DNA from: Olivibacter jilunii | GTDB lineage: Bacteria; Bacteroidota; Bacteroidia; Sphingobacteriales; Sphingobacteriaceae | DNA length: 64,000 bases | Direction: 5' to 3' | NCBI RefSeq assembly: GCF_900607235.1 | Contig: NZ_LR027854.1 | Span: 248,001 to 312,000, forward strand | Part shown: piece after piece, positions 26,067-35,094 of the stretch | Layout: each line of letters begins with the position of its first letter | How positions within the stretch are numbered: position 1 is the first letter of the stretch | Position numbers and translations under genes: made by a program | The notes under the pieces: generated by a model | Database searches by the model: none | What the model saw: the letters and a program-made list of their open reading frames with translations, nothing else | Told to the model about the DNA's origin: nothing

Positions 26067-28268
26067 TTAATCGGGAAGTGCAAATGCCATATATGAGCCA
26101 CCTGGTTTTTTTCCATATTTTGTACCGCCTGCAGCAATTACAACATACTGCTTTCCGTTAACTTCATAGGTAGCCGGAGTAGCAAAACCACCGGCGGGCA
26201 ATTTAAACTCCCAAAGAATCTTTCCGGACTTTTTGTCAAAGGCGCGAAAGAGCTCGTCTTGCGCTGCTCCAATAAAAAGCAAGCCCCCCGCTGTGACAAT
26301 GGGGCCTCCATGATTCTCTGTGCCGGTTGGAGCCACTCCTTTTCTCTTTAATTCAGGGTATTCACCCAGTGGAACCTGCCATAAAAATTCTCCTGAATTG
26401 AGATCAATTGCACTTAAAGTTCCCCAAGGGGGTTTTACAGCTGGATACCCGTCAGGTGTACGAAACTGGACCTGTCCGTTATTAACGTAAGGGGCGACAT
26501 ACGGAAATACGCTTTTTTCGTCAGCTTGCTTATTTGTTAAATTTGACTGTTGATGTAAGTCTTCTGATTGGGCGGCTATATTGTCTTTCAGTAAAAAGCT
26601 GACGATGGCCGCTTGTTTCGACACATTGATATGTCGAAACGAAGGCATCATTCCTTTACCGGTATTCATAATATCAAATATGTCTTTTTTATTAGCACGT
26701 TCGCTTATATTTAATAAGCTTGGGTAGCTTTTATTCCCGCTGCCTTTCAGGTCAACACCATGGCATACGGCGCAATTGGCCAGATACAACGCTTTGCCTC
26801 TGCTTACTTTCTCTTCTTTTTGTTGCGCCATACCGGTTGCCAGGTCCATCATTTTTAAGTCCCACGGCATATCGTTTGCGTTAACATACAATATGCCTTC
26901 GGTATCGGCAGCTGTTCCACCCCATTCCGCACCTCCTCCTATATGAAAAATTATTGAACCTGCACTGTTTGGTGGTATAAATTTATTTCCTGATCGCGTT
27001 TCTTCAAATCTCTTTTTAACAAATTGGTAGCCTTCCATTGTCATATCATTGAAATCTTCTTTTGTAAAAAATTGCCTGGAAAAGGGCTTAGGCTTTACAG
27101 GATATGGTTGTGTAGGCCAAGGCTGCTCACCTGGCATGGCCCCATTGGTAGGTACAGGCCTTTCTTCTACCGGAAAAAGTGGTTTCCCACTATCACGATC
27201 TAACACATAAATCACTCCGTCTTTTGTTGCTTGTGCAACAGCGTCTATTAATTTACCTTGATGTTTAACCCTTACCAAATTAGGAGGGTTCGATAAGTCA
27301 CGATCCCAAAGGTCATGATGGATTGTTTGAAAATGCCAAATACGACGCCCGGTTTCCGCGTCCAAAGCCAAAATACAATTAGCAAAGAGGTTGGCGCCAT
27401 GTCTATCTCCTCCATAAAAATCAACGGACGGAGATCCCGTTCCCAAATACACAACCCCTCTTTTGCTATCCAACACCATGCCCGACCAGCAGTTTGCCCC
27501 ACCTATTTTTTTATAGGCATCTTTCGGCCAGGTATCATAACCGAACTCTCCCGGTTGGGGTATTGTATGGAAAATCCATTTAATTTTTCCCGATAATACA
27601 TCATACGCACGTATATGTCCAGGAGCGGCATCGCCAAATTCTGAAACGCGCGATCCCATAACAATGGTATTTTTGTAGATAATACCAGGTGATGTGGCAA
27701 TTACAAATAGGTTACTTATATCATGTGATAAATTTTCTTCTAGGCCTTTATGTAGATCTACCTTCCCGGCCTCGCCGAATTCAGTAACAGGTAGACCTGT
27801 ATAGGCATCTATCGCATAAAGAAAGGAGCCGGCAGTAAAAAGAATGCGCTTCGCTCCCTTTCCTTCCCAAAAACTCAAACCTCGATTGGCATGATATTGC
27901 GGTTCGCTTGTTTTAAAGGGGTCAAAAACCCATATTTCTTTTCCTGTTGCAGCATTTAGTGCAAAAACCTTCAATTGAGGCGTGGTTCCGTATAAAACGC
28001 CATCTACTATGATAGGTTGGCATTGGATTTCGAATGGTCGTTCACCTGATTTGTTTTCTCCCGTTTGATACTCCCACGCTACATTGAGGTATTGCACGTT
28101 TTCTGTATTGATTTGATTAAGTGGCGAATACCGATTCCCAAAATTGTTCCCCCCATATACCGGCCAGTCAACGCCGGTTTGGTCGTTTCTGTCTTCGTTG
28201 TTACAACCGAATGCTAGTACAGTTATAGTCATCCATAATAGTTGGATACAAGGTTTCAAAATTGACAT
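26067..28268 (-). CDS. PQQ-dependent sugar dehydrogenase lipoprotein with inserted cytochrome c domain
   Basis: Quinoprotein that oxidises an aldose to its lactone/aldonate outside the cytoplasm and passes electrons to its own haem. The 733 residues start with a lipobox (LAFGC, C22), then an eight-bladed propeller related to membrane glucose dehydrogenase: DWPVYGGNNFGNRYSPL, QYHANRGLSFW, the DLWDRDLSNPP segment with the active-site Asp, and QATKDGVIYVLDRDSGKP with a Lys. Between blades, at about 487-565, is a c-type haem domain: C499-x-x-C502-H503 and a likely Met ligand in GKGMMPSFRH. Unlike E. coli Gcd it has no membrane helices. No PQQ synthesis genes are in the window. Expressed from the shared ECF promoter. 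Confidence 0.9.
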   Translation of the reverse strand: MSILKPCIQLLWMTITVLAFGCNNEDRNDQTGVDWPVYGGNNFGNRYSPLNQINTENVQYLNVAWEYQTGENKSGERPFEIQCQPIIVDGVLYGTTPQLKVFALNAATGKEIWVFDPFKTSEPQYHANRGLSFWEGKGAKRILFTAGSFLYAIDAYTGLPVTEFGEAGKVDLHKGLEENLSHDISNLFVIATSPGIIYKNTIVMGSRVSEFGDAAPGHIRAYDVLSGKIKWIFHTIPQPGEFGYDTWPKDAYKKIGGANCWSGMVLDSKRGVVYLGTGSPSVDFYGGDRHGANLFANCILALDAETGRRIWHFQTIHHDLWDRDLSNPPNLVRVKHQGKLIDAVAQATKDGVIYVLDRDSGKPLFPVEERPVPTNGAMPGEQPWPTQPYPVKPKPFSRQFFTKEDFNDMTMEGYQFVKKRFEETRSGNKFIPPNSAGSIIFHIGGGAEWGGTAADTEGILYVNANDMPWDLKMMDLATGMAQQKEEKVSRGKALYLANCAVCHGVDLKGSGNKSYPSLLNISERANKKDIFDIMNTGKGMMPSFRHINVSKQAAIVSFLLKDNIAAQSEDLHQQSNLTNKQADEKSVFPYVAPYVNNGQVQFRTPDGYPAVKPPWGTLSAIDLNSGEFLWQVPLGEYPELKRKGVAPTGTENHGGPIVTAGGLLFIGAAQDELFRAFDKKSGKILWEFKLPAGGFATPATYEVNGKQYVVIAAGGTKYGKKPGGSYMAFALPD

Positions 28269-28311
28269 GAAAATGATTTAATCGTATACGGTTTATAACT
28301 TATATATTCAC

Positions 28312-28342
28312 TATAGACAAGAAATCTTTGAATAATCCCTAA
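28312..28342 (-). promoter_or_regulatory. ECF-sigma promoter before the PQQ dehydrogenase (shared motif, copy 3)
   Basis: Minus strand: TTAGGGA (28336-28342), 15 nt, TTGTCTATA (28312-28320), about 44 bp before the start codon. Confidence 0.78.
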
Positions 28343-28493
28343 TGAAACTATGACTTTTGCGTATAAACGATCTGGAAATTGTTGGGTTGTTGAATCACGA
28401 TAATGACAGTAGCAACAGTACTAACATACTGCAAACCCTATTGCTTAACGCGGATAGTAGAGTAGTGACGAAATGGTTGAAGGTTATAACGGA

Positions 28494-29060
28494 TTATGCC
28501 AGCTTAAATTCGGCCTTAAGAATATGAGCTAATTTTTTCATGGCATTTACCAAATGTGCATCCACCGTCTTTGTGGACAACCCTAGAATATCAGCTACTT
28601 CTTTGTAGGAAAACCCCTCCTCTTTCACCAGTTGAAAAACTAATTTACATTGCTTTGGTAAAGAAGCAATAGCTTGTTCTAGTTTTGCTTTCATCTCTCC
28701 CTGAATAAATATAGCTTCAGGACTTGGCGTATTTATTTGAATATCAAAATCCACCTCATCGAGTGACAGTAGCTCGCGCCCCGTATGTTGCTTCAATACA
28801 TTCAGTGATTTATTTCTTGCAGCTACAAAAGCGTAATGCTTCACATTCTTTATCTCCAATAGTTGCTGGCGCTTCTCCCACAGCATGAATAAAACATCAC
28901 TTGCCACTTCTTCTGATAATTCCCATGATTTCAGAAAACCGAAAGAAAATTTTCTAATCGGTTCAAATAAAATATTAAATACCTCAATATAGACACCTTC
29001 GGTATTAGTAATCGCCATTTGGTGAACCAAAGACGTTAAATCACGTATTTTTTTGGTCAT
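28494..29060 (-). CDS. ECF-type RNA polymerase sigma factor
   Basis: The 188-residue protein has region 2 (about 20-90, YIEVFNILFEPIRKFSFGFLKSWELSEEVASDVLFMLW) and region 4 (about 125-182, LPKQCKLVFQLVKEEGFSYKEVADILGLSTKTVDAHLVNAMKKL). It is the first gene of the leftward locus, 225 bp before the PQQ dehydrogenase. The three identical ECF-type promoters at 19009, 25907 and 28312 are the likely targets. Its own promoter is housekeeping type, so it is not obviously autoregulated. The matching FecR is about 9.5 kb away. Confidence 0.93.
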   Translation of the reverse strand: MTKKIRDLTSLVHQMAITNTEGVYIEVFNILFEPIRKFSFGFLKSWELSEEVASDVLFMLWEKRQQLLEIKNVKHYAFVAARNKSLNVLKQHTGRELLSLDEVDFDIQINTPSPEAIFIQGEMKAKLEQAIASLPKQCKLVFQLVKEEGFSYKEVADILGLSTKTVDAHLVNAMKKLAHILKAEFKLA

Positions 29061-29080
29061 GGTTATATAATTGGAGAAAC

Positions 29081-29110
29081 CAAATATACTATTTTTTGAT
29101 CCGCCACAAA
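29081..29110 (-). promoter_or_regulatory. Housekeeping promoter of the ECF sigma gene
   Basis: Minus strand: -33 TTTG (29107-29110), 18-nt spacer, -7 TATATTTG (29081-29088), about 20 bp before the start codon. A standard Bacteroidota sigma-A pattern. Confidence 0.6.
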
Positions 29111-29275
29111 ATAATCCTCAGAAAAAAGCGAAACAACGGACCGATTTCACGAATTACTTTATGTTAAATCCTATTTTCTTTTTTTTAAAACGAGATTAAA
29201 ATAAGAGTTTGTTGAAGCAAGGTATACATTTTTATAATTGATTAAAGCAAAACGATTTTTGAACACTTACGCGCA

Positions 29276-31990
29276 CTACTTATACAACCCATTAAACAAT
29301 AATTTGAAAGTACCATGTGCCTGCCCTCTGTTGGTAATTTCCGGCCCAAAAGCGTAAAAAGAGCCCTTTCCTACTGTGGTGTAAAACGCAGCAATACCTC
29401 CTTTAAGATATGCCTGTCCCCAAGCCCACCCACTTTTAAGTATTTTATCGGTATCAAACCACATCAAAGGTTTTATTTGACTCAAGCCCTCATTTTTGAT
29501 CCGAAATGTTTCGCTATTGTTGAAAACCACATCAGCATAAGCGTGCATGCCAAAATTGGGTGTCTGCGTGGTATCAACACGAACCGTTAAAATGCTGCTG
29601 GGTATATAGAATTTATCACCTGATAAGGTCATCGATTCCCCGTTATCGTTTTTTACACTTAAGGCATTTTCTACGGGCAGTTTAAAATGGTAGGCTAAAT
29701 TAGTTGCATTGCCGACGGTAACAATCCTACCTCCTTCCTTCAGGAAGGTTCTAAGTTGAGGAATAGATTTATCTACACTTAAGCTTCCCAACATATGGTG
29801 ATAAGCCACGGGTACCTCCTCTTTTGATGGCATTCGTAGATATCGACTGCTATTCTTTATAGTTGGTAAAGGAGGCATTCCACCTCCGATGAACAAAATA
29901 ACATCAAATCTTCTGTGCAGCTGACCTTTGTCTATATCTTTCGGATAAACAAGCTGGAAATCAAAATGAAATTGTTCCAGGATCCAACGCACCCAACCGG
30001 AAGGTATGGAGCCACCGTAATAATCGAACAGAGCGATTCGACCGGGTTTGATATTCAAAAGATCTTTTGGCTTTGTAGAAACTGCTTTAGCCATGACACC
30101 ATACTTACTCACCACTTTCTGTAATAAAGCACTTTCTTTTGTTTCTACATAGAAAGAACCGGCAGGCATTCCCTCCGTGACGGCCTGTGTTCTGTAAACT
30201 TTTATATTTTCTTTCAGCAAATCATTAACGGCGGTAAAGGAGTCATTTACGTTAGCATCCAACAAATACCCCTGTTTGGAAGAAGCAAGCTCTTTGACAG
30301 GTGGATCTTGTAACAAACCGTAAGCAATACGTTCAAATGGCCCATCAAAAGCATCCGTTATTCGGTCGAAGCGTACTCCCATCTGAAACGCTAAAGTCCA
30401 TCCAGCTGCATCATATGGTTTTACCGGTGGGCCACCGGGATATTGAAAATCGTTCGGATGATCTTGCGGTTCAAACATATCCAACACATGCGCGCGGAAG
30501 GCTTGTGCCGTTTTTACGATATAAGACCCTGCAGGGTAGCGCTTTGACCCCACAGAAAAATCTGCCTTTGCCTTATGTATTAGTACACCTGATTTGATTA
30601 ACGCATTAACAAATTTCACCGCTGTAGGAAAGTCTGATTGATCAGCTGGAATAATATAACCCCGTGCATCTCGAAAGGCAGGATTTTTCAGAACAGCTTC
30701 ATAGTAGTGCCTAGGAATTGTATCGCCTTTTAATTGCTTCTCGCCTTTGTCTCTTTTATAAGCCATTGCAATAGAATCTGCGTAACGTGGCAAGAGTGTC
30801 CAATTATCTCTACGTCCCTTCTCTATGGCATTTTTCCCCATCAGGTATATATTATAAAGCAGTTCATCTCCATGCCGCTGCGCATAATTCAAGATGGCGT
30901 AGTTTAACGAAAGTGAATAGTCAATTGACTGCCTAAAATGCCAAGTTTGTGGGGTAACCGGATTGGGAGTTGCATTATTCGGTATCAAACGTGTTGGTAT
31001 TACCGGCACTTCTTCGGGTGTCGGATTGCCAATAATCTCGGTCAATATCCCGATCATATTATGAAAGTAAGGAGTTGTTCTTAGTCCACCGTTCCACCAA
31101 GTAGAAAATACAGAGCCGCTTAGACGTGTATAACCAGGTTTGTTCTCCGCATTTAACCGATTGTTCATAGCCGCCGCGACACCGTCTATGCCGGTTATGA
31201 TCAATGGGTCGAATACGTGATTAAAAGGATCACGGTAAGGAGGGCCCGCTAAAACCGAACCTTCGGGTCCGCGTTGGTGATGGTTATAAACGATTTGAGG
31301 CATCCATTCAATGTACTGCTGGCGCGCAATATGCGTACTTTCTTTCATGTTCATCATGAAAAAATCGCGGTTATTATCGTGCCCGATATATTTTTGATAT
31401 AATCGCGGGATATGCATGTTACGCTTTTTGGGATCCTGCTCTTGCATATACCAGGTACTCATCAATTCTTGTCCATCCGGATTTACCTGCGAAAGTAGAA
31501 TAATAACGCCGTCCAATATGGCTTTATTTTCAGCATCATTGCGACTAACTAACTGATAGAAAGTCTCGATCAGCTGATGAGTGCCAACCGTCTCATTGGC
31601 ATGCAGCCCACCGTCTATCCATACCACCGGCTTACCTTCCATGGCTAGTTTTTTTGCCTCTTCACAGGAAAGGTCTTCGGCGCGTGCCATTTTTTGTGAA
31701 ATTTCCTTATATCGGCTGAGTTTTTTTAAATTTTCAGGAGATGAAATCACCCAGATATACTGCCTTCGCCCTTCTTCGGTTTTCCCGATTTCCAACGTTT
31801 GTACCCGATCCGAAAGTTTGTCGATCAGCTGAAAATATTTTTCCAATTGTTGATAAGTTGCCAGTTGATAATCATCACCGATTGAAAATCCAAAGTGTGA
31901 TTTTGGTACAGGAATCGCTTGTGCCAACACCTTCCCCGTTACGGCTAAGAATAGCAGGAAAAGGAAGCATCTTTTTTTACCGTAATTCAT
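29276..31990 (-). CDS. Exported M14-family zinc carboxypeptidase, large Bacteroidota type
   Basis: Zinc metallopeptidase acting outside the cytoplasm. The 904 residues have a Sec signal (about 1-24, KVLAQ) and an N-terminal M14 domain at about 45-350: the H-x-x-E zinc pair in GGLHANETVG (H130, E133), the third ligand His in IVYNHHQRGPEG, NPDGQE, and the general-base Glu in GILTEIIGNP. The remaining 500 residues contain a glutamine-amidotransferase-like segment (RFDVILFIGGGMPPL; LRTFLKEGGRIVTVGNATNLA) seen in large M14 proteins of this phylum. It stands alone, divergent from the arginase-family gene. Peptide specificity is unknown. Confidence 0.9.
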   Translation of the reverse strand: MNYGKKRCFLFLLFLAVTGKVLAQAIPVPKSHFGFSIGDDYQLATYQQLEKYFQLIDKLSDRVQTLEIGKTEEGRRQYIWVISSPENLKKLSRYKEISQKMARAEDLSCEEAKKLAMEGKPVVWIDGGLHANETVGTHQLIETFYQLVSRNDAENKAILDGVIILLSQVNPDGQELMSTWYMQEQDPKKRNMHIPRLYQKYIGHDNNRDFFMMNMKESTHIARQQYIEWMPQIVYNHHQRGPEGSVLAGPPYRDPFNHVFDPLIITGIDGVAAAMNNRLNAENKPGYTRLSGSVFSTWWNGGLRTTPYFHNMIGILTEIIGNPTPEEVPVIPTRLIPNNATPNPVTPQTWHFRQSIDYSLSLNYAILNYAQRHGDELLYNIYLMGKNAIEKGRRDNWTLLPRYADSIAMAYKRDKGEKQLKGDTIPRHYYEAVLKNPAFRDARGYIIPADQSDFPTAVKFVNALIKSGVLIHKAKADFSVGSKRYPAGSYIVKTAQAFRAHVLDMFEPQDHPNDFQYPGGPPVKPYDAAGWTLAFQMGVRFDRITDAFDGPFERIAYGLLQDPPVKELASSKQGYLLDANVNDSFTAVNDLLKENIKVYRTQAVTEGMPAGSFYVETKESALLQKVVSKYGVMAKAVSTKPKDLLNIKPGRIALFDYYGGSIPSGWVRWILEQFHFDFQLVYPKDIDKGQLHRRFDVILFIGGGMPPLPTIKNSSRYLRMPSKEEVPVAYHHMLGSLSVDKSIPQLRTFLKEGGRIVTVGNATNLAYHFKLPVENALSVKNDNGESMTLSGDKFYIPSSILTVRVDTTQTPNFGMHAYADVVFNNSETFRIKNEGLSQIKPLMWFDTDKILKSGWAWGQAYLKGGIAAFYTTVGKGSFYAFGPEITNRGQAHGTFKLLFNGLYK

Positions 31991-32362
31991 TATATCTTAC
32001 TCAATTTACGCTGATTTGAAAAGTTACCTGATTTTCAATGTCCATCTATGCTTGAGGAGCAATTATATTTATGTATCATTATCCAGTAACTGCCTAAATA
32101 AAAACGACCAGTTCTTAAAACAGCTTCTAAATACTAGTTCATCGCCCGCTAACCTGACAGATGGCAGAAATAAAAAATTCTCATCTCTTTTTTATACCCA
32201 ACAGTCAGTTTAATACAGATTTTTAGGCTTTATACAATTTTAAAATAATTAACCATAAAAAACAAACTTAATATTATTTACATTTAACTTAAGTAAGCAA
32301 ATACAAAAGAGACATGGATTTGTATGATAACATCATAACTTCATTACCGCTTAGAATATTCA
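31991..32362. other. Divergent intergenic region, no gene
   Basis: 372 AT-rich bp between the M14 and arginase-family start codons. Short plus-strand reading frames here have no coding character. I found no clear TAnnTTTG/TTTG pair. Confidence 0.5.
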
Positions 32363-33262
32363 ATGAAAAACGTTTATATTCTTGAATGTCCTTCTAATTT
32401 AGGGCTCAAAGAACCTTATCCGGGGCACGAGCCGGGGGTAAGGATGTTACCCAATTGGTTAAAACAATGGGGTTTATACGACAGCATTCCCAGCATACGG
32501 GTTACTAGGCTTGAGGCTCCGGCCTACACGATGAATTTAGATAAGGAAAGCGGGGTTCGCAATGCCGATGCTATCGTCGATTATGCACTTACTCAAAAGC
32601 GTTTTTTTGAAAAGGAAATTAAAGATTCCGTATTCCCTTTCGTTCTAGGTGGAGATTGCAGCGTTTTACTGGGGCCGTTATTAGCTTTGGCTGAACGGGG
32701 CCGCCATGCATTATTTTATTTAGATGGCCATACTGACTTTATTTGGCCTTCTTTATCGCAAACTGGCGGTGCAGGTGGCATGGCGGCAGCTTTCGCTGCG
32801 GGTCGTGGGCCCGAAAAGATGACCAATATATCAAGTTTGAAACCCTACATCGACGAGCAACATGTTTGGTGCGTGGGAAATAGAGAATACGTAGATTGGT
32901 ATGAGCAGGCCATTATTGAATCAAAGGCGACTTATATTCCATTGTACCAACTAAGGTCAAGGGGCATTCAATCTTGTGTTGCCTCCTTTTTAAATCATGT
33001 CGAAAAAGAAGAATTGTCCGGTTTTTGGATTCATTTTGATGTCGATGTACTGAACGATAAGTTGATGCCAGCAGTAGACAGTAGAAGCCCTGATGGTTTG
33101 GCTTACGAAGAATTAGTGGAATTACTTGTTCCTTTGCTCGATAGTCCAAAAGTTGCCGGAATGACACTTACTATTTTGGATCCGGACCTAGATCCCTCGG
33201 GTTTGCATACCAAAAAATTTGTAGAGCAAATAAGCTACATTTTCAAGGAAATCTGCGGTTAA
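32363..33262 (+). CDS. Arginase/agmatinase/formiminoglutamase-family hydrolase with a Cys in place of a metal-binding His
   Basis: Ureohydrolase fold, binuclear Mn centre, hydrolysing a guanidino or formimino group. The 299 residues show GGDCS (C99, where most members have GGDHS), DGHTD (D121, H123, D125) and HFDVDVLND (D226, D228). The His-to-Cys change at the first ligand is known from DcsB, the N-hydroxy-arginine hydrolase of D-cycloserine synthesis, so the substrate need not be arginine. No urea-cycle or amino-acid genes adjoin it. Monocistronic, with a clear terminator. Confidence 0.87.
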   Translation: MKNVYILECPSNLGLKEPYPGHEPGVRMLPNWLKQWGLYDSIPSIRVTRLEAPAYTMNLDKESGVRNADAIVDYALTQKRFFEKEIKDSVFPFVLGGDCSVLLGPLLALAERGRHALFYLDGHTDFIWPSLSQTGGAGGMAAAFAAGRGPEKMTNISSLKPYIDEQHVWCVGNREYVDWYEQAIIESKATYIPLYQLRSRGIQSCVASFLNHVEKEELSGFWIHFDVDVLNDKLMPAVDSRSPDGLAYEELVELLVPLLDSPKVAGMTLTILDPDLDPSGLHTKKFVEQISYIFKEICG

Positions 33263-33278
33263 AACACCTAATTAAGTA

Positions 33279-33309
33279 AACGTCTGTAGGGATCTTTACT
33301 ACAGACGTT
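33279..33309. terminator. Bidirectional hairpin between convergent genes
   Basis: AACGTCTGTAG / CTACAGACGTT, perfect 11-bp arms and a 9-nt loop, in the 57-bp gap between the arginase-family stop and the aldo/keto reductase stop. Confidence 0.72.
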
Positions 33310-33319
33310 ATTAACATCA

Positions 33320-34315
33320 TTAGACGGCTAGCTGTAACTGACTCAATTTCTCCGTAATAAATGCAAGTTCATCGGTTGAAATCGTGCTATCGACAGCCTT
33401 TGCATTTTGAACCGCTTGCTGCGTATCTCTAGCCCCGACCAGGGTAATGGTAATGCCTGGCTGTTCTAATGTCCAAAGGAGAACAAGCTGCCCTAAAGAA
33501 ATGTGTTTATCATCTGCCAAGGGTTTGATACTTTCTAGAAACGCATTTGTTCTTTTTAAATTCTCCTCTTGAAAATAATGAAGTCCTGCACGATGATCCC
33601 CTTCACCAAAAATATGACCTGGCTTCATCTTACCGGTTAACAAGCCACGTTCTAGTGGACTATAAGCAATAATGGACTTATGATGCTGCTGGCAGTACGG
33701 AATAATCCCTTGCTCAATATCCCGCTTCACCATGCTATACGGAACTTGATTAGAAGCAAGTTTCAATGTACGTTCGGCTTCTTCCATTTGCGGAACATTG
33801 TAATTACAAACACCGGCATGCCGAACCTTCCCGTCTTTTATCAATTGGGCAACAGCCTCCATCGTTTCCTCGATGGCTGTGGTTTTATCAGGCCAATGAA
33901 TTTGGTAAAGATCAATGTAATCGGTTCGTAACCGACGCAAGCTGTCTTCACATTCTTTCACAATGCTCTCTTTACCTGCATATTTATAAATATCGATATC
34001 TTTCCCACTATTGTCCTTGCTTTTGAAGGCAAAGTCGCCCTGTATCGAATCCCATCGCATGCCAAATTTCGTAAGAATTAAGACCTTATCGCGCGGTAAT
34101 CCCTGAATGGCTTCGCCTACGATTTCTTCGCTTGTTCCCTGCCCGTAAATCGGTGCCGTATCAATCGTGTTTACACCTAACTCGTAGGAAGCCTTGATGG
34201 CATCTATTGCATCTTTTCTTTCCGTTCCTCCCCACATCCATCCCCCGGCGGCCCAAGCACCGAAAGTTATAACTGAAGGGTTTAAATCTGTCTCTCCAAG
34301 TTTTCTGTACTTCAT
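33320..34315 (-). CDS. Aldo/keto reductase
   Basis: NADPH-dependent oxidoreductase of 331 residues, general-stress/YghZ-like AKR group. Catalytic set: D and Y in TIDTAPIYGQG, K in LILTKFG and H in YQIHWPD; the nucleotide-binding end LVGARDTQQAVQNAKA is present. No signal peptide. It diverges from an HxlR-type regulator 121 bp away, a pairing common for electrophile-detoxifying reductases. Substrate unknown. Confidence 0.9.
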   Translation of the reverse strand: MKYRKLGETDLNPSVITFGAWAAGGWMWGGTERKDAIDAIKASYELGVNTIDTAPIYGQGTSEEIVGEAIQGLPRDKVLILTKFGMRWDSIQGDFAFKSKDNSGKDIDIYKYAGKESIVKECEDSLRRLRTDYIDLYQIHWPDKTTAIEETMEAVAQLIKDGKVRHAGVCNYNVPQMEEAERTLKLASNQVPYSMVKRDIEQGIIPYCQQHHKSIIAYSPLERGLLTGKMKPGHIFGEGDHRAGLHYFQEENLKRTNAFLESIKPLADDKHISLGQLVLLWTLEQPGITITLVGARDTQQAVQNAKAVDSTISTDELAFITEKLSQLQLAV

Positions 34316-34436
34316 TTTTTGTCTACTATTTTATATGTGTGTTATAAAGAAAATAAATACTCTTAGCGGTTTTGTTACAGCTACTATCATAGCCACTTCT
34401 ACCAAAAACCCTATATTAGCTTTCAAAAATAATTTT

Positions 34437-34793
34437 ATGAGAAAACTGAGCTCAACAAATTATTACAACCAGACCTATCTAGAGGAAAAATGCGCCTTGA
34501 ATGAACTTTTACATTTATTAAGTAAACGATGGCTGACTGATGTTCTGTTCAGCATCGAAGAAGGAAACACTCGGTTTTCGAGCATAAAAGAAGATTTAAA
34601 GCACATAAGCGATAATATTTTAGCAGATCGATTAAAACATCTTGAACATTACAAATTGATTCGCCGTCGTAATAACATACACGAAGTTCCGCAACGTGTT
34701 GAGTATTCACTAACAGAATCCGGTACAAAACTAAGCGACATGCTTGATCAGTTATGTAAGTTTGCCGAAGGCGAAATCGACTTTCCGGAATAA
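34437..34793 (+). CDS. HxlR-family winged-helix transcriptional regulator
   Basis: The frame is open from 34194, but the real start is the ATG at 34437 (MRKLSSTNYYNQ), because upstream residues overlap the divergent reductase gene. The 118 residues carry the HxlR core (CALNELLHLLSKRWLTDVLFSI, RFSSIKEDLKHISDNILADRLKHLE, VEYSLTESG). A Cys at about 19 stands where thiol-based sensors such as YodB/QorR/HypR have their reactive Cys. It probably controls the adjacent reductase and itself. Confidence 0.88.
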   Translation: MRKLSSTNYYNQTYLEEKCALNELLHLLSKRWLTDVLFSIEEGNTRFSSIKEDLKHISDNILADRLKHLEHYKLIRRRNNIHEVPQRVEYSLTESGTKLSDMLDQLCKFAEGEIDFPE

Positions 34794-35094
34794 CCCGGAA
34801 TCCGTAACATTTTGACTACATTCTAAATCCGTTTTTTGTTTGATTGCTTTACAAAAAAAAGCATTCTAGATAAAATTGCAAGTACTTAGTAAATTGTGAG
34901 TAACGACTTGCCATCAGATGATTCTTTACAAAACGAGTGTGAACCGTCATTAACCTTACATTAACTATTAACCAGCTACTGCCTGGCACCGTGTGCAAGT
35001 ACGACGATTATTAGACAGTTCTATTCACGCATACAAACATAATCTCATAAAGTATTGTTATATTCGCAGCGTATAAAATTTGCGTTAGAAAGGA
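34794..35094. other. Intergenic region, no gene
   Basis: 301 bp between the HxlR gene and a doubtful small gene. No ORF with coding character, no strong hairpin and no convincing promoter seen. Confidence 0.5.

Noticed and set aside
28269-28493. Coding gene between the PQQ dehydrogenase and the sigma factor
   Set aside because: No frame of useful length; the gap holds only the ECF promoter.
32016-32213. 65-codon plus-strand frame in the M14/arginase gap
   Set aside because: No coding character, no signal or domain; chance frame in AT-rich DNA.
34194-34436. Longer form of the HxlR regulator starting inside the divergent reductase gene
   Set aside because: The extra 81 residues overlap another gene and have no HxlR features; the ATG at 34437 gives the normal family length.
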